Source: Plakobranchus ocellatus (Eukaryota; Mollusca; Gastropoda; Plakobranchidae). From it: 25,141 nt of DNA. Every line of letters starts with the position of its first letter. The stretch's first letter is position 1. The notes under the pieces were generated by a model. It ran no database searches. It saw nothing but the letters and a program-made list of their open reading frames with translations, and had not been told where the DNA came from. The stretch spans positions 1,776,318 to 1,801,458 of the forward strand of contig BLXT01007309.1 of the NCBI GenBank assembly GCA_019648995.1. The letters are read 5' to 3'. Below, piece by piece: positions 20,107-25,141 of this stretch. A program made the position numbers and the translations under genes.

Positions 20107-23100
20107 AAATAAAAAATATTAAACTTAACTTTTTGTGATAATTGAACACATTAAAATACTTGGAATGGCCAAAAACATTTTTGAAAACAGCAAACAAAAA
20201 AATGAATATAAAATAAGGCCAACAGAGAAAATCAAAGACAGTGAAAACTGCACCAGAAAGGCAATGTGTACCCTAAATTAGCAGACTGCGTATCTTTTGC
20301 ACCTGATCTTTTCTTTTTTGAAAAGCTGACAAGAAATGGCAACAATTGTGTTAAATAGAATTAATTTATTTAATCGAAGTAGTGAGAGACTAAGCAATAC
20401 ATGGTAAATGACACTTGAAGAAAATGCTTATTTTTTTAGGCAAGAAAAGTAGTTCAAGATATGAGAGCAAAACAACTCTTGCAGCAAGTAAGTCGCCAGC
20501 ATAAACAGGCAGTTAAAAAAATGTTTATCGAACTAGGAAAGGCAATTCAATGAAATCTAATCTTTCAGGCTAGGAAAAAATTGGATAGGATGTCATTGAA
20601 AGAAAAAAAATTGCAGTGATTCCAGCTAAAACTTAAGTCAGTCATGGATCAAAAAATTATTCTTTATATGACTTACAAAAGATTGTCACAATCATTTTAT
20701 GGTTAATTGAGCGTTAAACATTTTTTGCTAGACTATACCTTGGTCCACCATATGCAAAAGCTACATAAGTCAGAGGACCTCCACTGTTATGTCTCACTTC
20801 ACCTGGATGTCAGTAAAATGAGAGTAAAAGATTGTTTAAATCTACACTGATTGCTAAAACAAGCTACAGTTTTTAAAAATTTATAGCACTAGTTTACATA
20901 TTGTAATTCCATAAGGAACAAGAAACTAGCCCTTAGCCCAAATTCGTACATATGGAATTAGATAGTCACATGATAAATGAGATACTCATTACAAACTCAA
21001 TAACAAGTCTCTTTCAAATAATATATCTATTAACTAACAGCACAAAAAATGTTATAATGGATAGCAGATTAGCGATACATTTTAAACACCCAAGAAATGG
21101 CTCCCATCTTCATGGACTTCAATGGTGAACATTTTGATTCAAATTACTGACACTAACCCACCTGAATGGTAGGCAGCTTTCTCGGCAGGCACACCAGCTG
21201 AGCCTGAAGTCTCAAACTGTGAGGCAAGCTCCTCAAGCTCCTCATGGCCAATACCTACACCAACAAGTGCCATGCGGCCAGCACTGAAGTAGGTTTTCAC
21301 ATACTGAGCAACCTGTTATATGGTAAAACAAGATGAGAAAATTATAAATGTGATCCAGCTAGAAGAAATCAGGCTTAAGCCAAAAAGGCCATTGTGTGAG
21401 GGATTGTCATTTTTGCAGGAAAAAAAAAGATGCCGCATCATAAAATTGTGATATGGAGGAAATAAACAGAAAAACTTTTGAGTGGTTGTGTGAGGAAATT
21501 GTGGCTTGTAATGTGACTAAATTTAGATGAGAAGGATGTGGATTTCATTGTACTGAATTTTTTGCAGACAGTTTTACAAATTTTTGGGGAGCAAAAATGA
21601 AAAAAAAATGGAATTCTGAGCCACTGCTACCTGCAGTTACGGTATCAGAGTCAGAATCTTGGCTGGAGAGCGTGGGGACATTGGCGCAAGCCATGTCAAA
21701 TCTAGATCTAATATTCTCTAAGCTCACAACAAGAAAATTAAATCAATTTTGAACACTAAAGCCTCTACTCTTGATCATATGCGTGAAAGTGAAACACAAC
21801 ACTTCCCTGAATCAAAGCTAGTCAAAACAAACGTCCAGAATGTCCATCGCCTGTTTCATTGAGTTAGTCTTGCATTCAACTCAAGTTGAATTCAGCAATG
21901 GGAAAGGAAGTTCCCATTTTTGACTCAAATTGAATGTGGCTACGTAAATTTTAAAAGCACACTCCCCCCCCCCCCAGAAAAAAAAAGGAAGGATGGGACA
22001 GCTGGAGATCTAGGGCAATACAAATAATTTTAAGCAGCATGGTGTGCTCATCTTCAAATATTAAAATTTTTAAAAATGTTTCAGATCTTCCAAACCTTTT
22101 TAACACCCTACAGTAGTCTTATTTAAGTGGATTAAGTTCCTTTGTATAAAAAATCAGTGGAATTTGATAAGAATTAGATCAGGACAAATTTTTATATGTT
22201 ATTTTTGTTCTTCCTTTTAAAATTTATTTTTGGTTTCCCAAGCAAATCTTTACAGTAGAAATACAATTCTATCAGTAATTTCATGTCTTAGTTTGTTGAT
22301 TATAAACTGCAAAATTTCATATTGAAATTTGAGATAAATTTGATAAATTTTAGAACTCTTTTGTCCTCAGTTCATATCTACAAAAAATAAAATCATTCTG
22401 GACACAACATGGGCAGTGTGAAATGATCAGATGAATATGAAAACACGTTTAAAGTAAGAAGTAAGCCTTTTCATAACAGTTCAAATTTGTGCAGTACAAC
22501 GTTTGACATAAAACTTGTGAGAGTTAGAGTGCGCCTTCCATTGAATGGAACGCCACTCCATCATGTATATTGTTTAAAATACTTCATGTCATTGAATATC
22601 AGTTGCTTTTCTAGTCCACGTAACCTGTCCACAAGATGACCTCAAAATGCTGATGGCAGGCTGAAATAACAATAATCTTCATTTTAAAAAAAGTACAATA
22701 CTTCTAACCTGCTCTGAGTGATATTTCCCGACCATGAAGTCTGGTGCGTAGAGAGAGCGCCCTAAGGTGTTCCTGAATGCAGCACTGTGCAACAGCTCAA
22801 CACACTCTGCAGAGTTGAAATCAAAACATGTTTAAGCTCTCAAGTTGCCCACTAAGTCTGCCCCACAAGTTTATGGTCTCTACAACTTTCCAATTGTGGC
22901 ATAAGAATATTTTCAAAAATTTATTTAAATAATTTGAATCTACGTACAAAGTATACTAAATTATAGCTGCAAAGGAACACTCATAATGATAGTACATTTT
23001 GAGACAGCTCCTAATGAATCACATGTTGCAAATAACGCTTTTGAGAATGGGTTCTAATTAAAATACCACTTGTGACTTATTTAGCTGATCTTTTGAGAAA

Positions 23101-24903
23101 AAAATTAAATAGCTATGTATTAACATGGTACAGATAAGATTAAGCTTGTAACCATTGCAGTTTAAAAATAAAAAAAGAAGCAACTTTGGAAGAGAACTAA
23201 CCTTAAAAAAAATCATTGCTTAATTTGCGACAGACGACCCACTGTGACTTGTTTTCTAAAACATATTTAATGCTTTTCAAGAGGTTCAAACAAACTTAAA
23301 CAAATAAATGAAGTTAAACCTTTTGATGTGAAAAAAAAAAGAGCCACCAAAGTTATTCCTTAATCATTTACTGTGCCCTTACGAATATAAGGTTGTGTTT
23401 TGTACAGAGCCAGATCTAAGGGCAGGGCATCAGCATTGGTTTGCAAGTCATTGACCTCCCAGGGCTTAAAGACTTGTTTGGTGGTCAGCTCTTGTAGTAT
23501 TTCAACCATAGCTCCTCTGTAAAGAAACAAAAATATAGAATGAGTTTATCAAAAAAAGCTCGCACGAAAATTTAACTCTGGTTTCATTGAACCTATTACT
23601 TCTAAACACAAGATGATAACAACTGAAAGAATATTTTCTATTTATTCATCATTGACTTGGAACTACTAAATTGGCATGATGTTGCACTGGATAATAGTTC
23701 TGCGCTTAGCCCAGTGCTTGCTCAAGATTTTTTTGCTTCCTCTTAGAAGATAAAAACAGAGGTTTCCAATCATCTAATACTGATATTATCTACATACACT
23801 CCCATTTAAAACCTTTGTTCAAACAAAATATTTCAAAATATATAGAGCAGTAAACCAACTCAAATTATGAACTGATTTTTCTGATTTGCAATAGGAATTG
23901 CAATTTACACATTGATTTTTTTCCTTTTCTTATTGTCATATATCTAATGCTCTCATGAGACAAACTTAAAAAATGCTTCAAAATGTTTCTTATAAAATCA
24001 AAGCCTTCCTTACTTACTAAATCTGAAGCACACATTTAGGCTGGTGTTTAGTCACCTATTTGTCTGCTTCTTAAAAGACTTATATTATCCAGGCCTTTCC
24101 CCTGTGCAAATGATGACACTTTTGCCAAAAATAAATGTGATTTGATTGTCTCTCCCTCTCTACAGCCTCTTTAAAATCAGCCTAAGACTTCAAACTTTTG
24201 AATATTTTTCCTCATCATCCTGCACCTACATAGGATTTGATGTTACAAAAAAGAAGAATACAACATTTGCTAACTAAGGATTTGATCCAAACCAAAAAAA
24301 AAAAAAAAAGGATGCCTATAAATATTTTGCCTTTATTGTGGGTTCATCAATATCATAGACACAAACCAAAGAATCCAGCAAGGATAGTTGTTCTCTCAAT
24401 AGTAAGCATGCAACACCAACTGCCCTAGATATATTTTACCCTGATACTTACGCACAATTTCTGGTCACATTGCTTTTGTAGTAGATTAACTCCCTGGTGC
24501 CCACGCATCTGCAAGGGGTAAAAGCAAATTGCAAGGTTTATTTAGCTCAACATACTAAATTTTTTATCACACATTCCTCCACAATCTAAGCATTTTATCT
24601 TTCAAAGCCACATCTTAAAAATAATAACCACAGATATCCTAAAAAATATTATTTCTTTGTTTCTAATTCTCAGTGGAAAGAGAGCTTTTAAAAAAACAAA
24701 CAAATTTGTCACTGAACAGAATTTTGAAAATAAATTAAAAAGTGAAATTTCAATTTCTTTTCATAATAATTTCTTGCCTCTAAGTAGGATGATTCATAGT
24801 ATTGTTTCCATTCACAAATAAACTATCAATTCACTTACGTTACATCACTGCCTAATTGCAATGATTTCCTTGCGATTCCAAGCTGTGACATATTTTCAGT
24901 TCT
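16384..24903 (-). CDS. UQCRC2: Cytochrome b-c1 complex subunit 2 (complex III core protein 2), 3' eleven coding exons
   Basis: Coding exons in transcript order: 24903-24839, 24508-24452, 23516-23383, 22806-22709, 21312-21162, 20802-20739, 19506-19368, 18906-18826, 18059-17983, 17501-17348, 16473-16384 (TAA at 16386-16384). Every junction has AG before and GT after, and all split codons agree. The translation follows human UQCRC2 from about residue 90 to the end: KPWEVNDLQ (human RRWEVADLQ), LHSAAFRNTLGRSLYAPD, YFSAGRMALVGVGIGHE, HIMGVGPHIKYSLGTATSQL, ANYSDGGLFGF, NVTTSDVNNVAKKIAG and a final NTENVPYLDRIFS. The protein is a M16-peptidase-fold subunit on the matrix side of the inner-membrane bc1 complex; it supports assembly and lacks protease activity in animals. 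The import signal and first domain start are encoded right of the window. Introns are about 330 to 1400 bases. Confidence 0.96.
20086..20102. repeat. Short (AT)n tract after a poly(A) run
   Basis: An A run at 20073-20085 is followed by about eight AT dinucleotides in a UQCRC2 intron. This A-run plus AT form could be a worn retroposon tail, but no body is recognisable. Confidence 0.6.
21631..21694 (-). other. Possible alternative first exon or nested ORF start inside a UQCRC2 intron
   Basis: In the 1.4-kb intron between the exons ending at 21312 and 22709, a GC-richer island encodes on the minus strand MACANVPTLSSQDSDSDTVT, starting at an ATG at 21694-21692 with a good context (G at -3 and G at +4). 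The open frame reaches CTGCAG|GTAGCA, a strong donor at 21631/21630, in phase 1. The UQCRC2 exon at 20802 accepts phase 1, so splicing to it would be in frame while skipping the exon at 21312-21162. An acceptor-like TGAGCTTAG lies just upstream near 21720, so an internal cassette exon is also conceivable. No family resemblance was recognised. It may be chance or a retroposed fragment. Confidence 0.2.
21874..21918. repeat. Two adjacent perfect hairpins
   Basis: ATTCAAC (21874-21880) pairs with GTTGAAT (21885-21891) over a 4-base loop, and AATGGGAA (21897-21904) pairs with TTCCCATT (21911-21918) over a 6-base loop. They lie about 180 bases upstream of the possible internal start described at 21694. 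Confidence 0.6.
22528..22557. repeat. Short hairpin with a 15-base near-perfect palindrome core
   Basis: TTCCATT-G-AATGGAA forms the core. Outside it, GCG/CGC and AGT/ACT can pair across small bulges. It lies in a UQCRC2 intron about 150 bases before the 22709 exon on the plus-strand coordinate and has no known role. Confidence 0.5.
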
Positions 24904-25141
24904 CTGAGGAATAGTGGATTCAAAAGATTAGTTTCATATAATAACACATAATTTTTTGGTGAATCTGAATATAAAAAAAAGTAAAGTGGATCCCATGCTT
25001 AGTCCAAGCATTAGGGAACTAGGAGAACAGTCCTGATTGTTCTTGGCATACGGCAATATGAGGTAGTTTGTCATTTCTTTCCTTGCAGCCTTTACTTTTA
25101 CTGGGTCTTAAGGGACCTAGCTAGCCATTTAGTGCTGAGAG
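24904..25141 (-). other. UQCRC2: UQCRC2 intron sequence up to the window edge
   Basis: The acceptor TTCCTCAG at 24911-24904 marks the intron boundary. I looked on the minus strand for the preceding exon, which should encode the family's G(T/S).HLL-like block and the site where active M16 peptidases have HxxEH, and did not find it. It must lie beyond 25141. Confidence 0.8.

Overview
This window is nuclear DNA from an animal. It is AT-rich, has spliced genes with GT-AG introns of about 0.3 to 1.8 kb, long A/T homopolymers, microsatellites and scattered transposon debris. Frequent TCTAGATC and GTAGGCCTAC words and the overall texture suggest a lophotrochozoan, probably a mollusc; that is an inference, not proof. 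Gene names come from recognising protein sequence by eye, without database searches.

Layout. The left edge (1-116) holds the last codons of a LINE reverse-transcriptase ORF plus a TGATGA-type 3' tail. A pogo/Tigger-like non-autonomous DNA transposon lies at about 1597-2022. On the minus strand, 2260-2473 is the N-terminal-domain exon of mitochondrial ribosomal protein L12, with a possible 23-nt first coding exon at 3008-3030; its C-terminal exons are not in the window. A 1.2-kb intergenic stretch with a 41-bp minisatellite and a dense AGATCT cluster separates it from TMA16 (plus strand, two coding exons, 4263-4448 and 6276-6638), a pre-60S ribosome factor. The TMA16 intron carries a 267-bp terminal-inverted-repeat element.

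From 6639 to about 11250 no host gene was recognised, only AT-rich DNA, a (TA)n tract and a 330-bp degenerate CAT-repeat array. Between 11254 and 13470 lies a decayed copy of a widespread but poorly characterised transposase-like family. It is followed by a (TA)n tract and an array of roughly 170-176-bp tandem repeats containing a 200-N assembly gap.

The right third (16384-24903, minus strand) is the 3' part of UQCRC2, the core 2 subunit of respiratory complex III. Eleven coding exons have fully consistent splice sites and phases; the 5' exons lie beyond the right edge. One intron contains a GC-richer island with a start codon, a good donor and hairpins, possibly an alternative first exon.

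The three host genes serve mitochondrial translation, cytosolic ribosome assembly and respiration, but nothing shows that they work as a unit. I saw no tRNA, rRNA or CRISPR. I do not see a convincing new biological system; the best leads are the transposase-like fossil with its inverted-copy insertion, the satellite array at the gap, and the possible internal start in UQCRC2.
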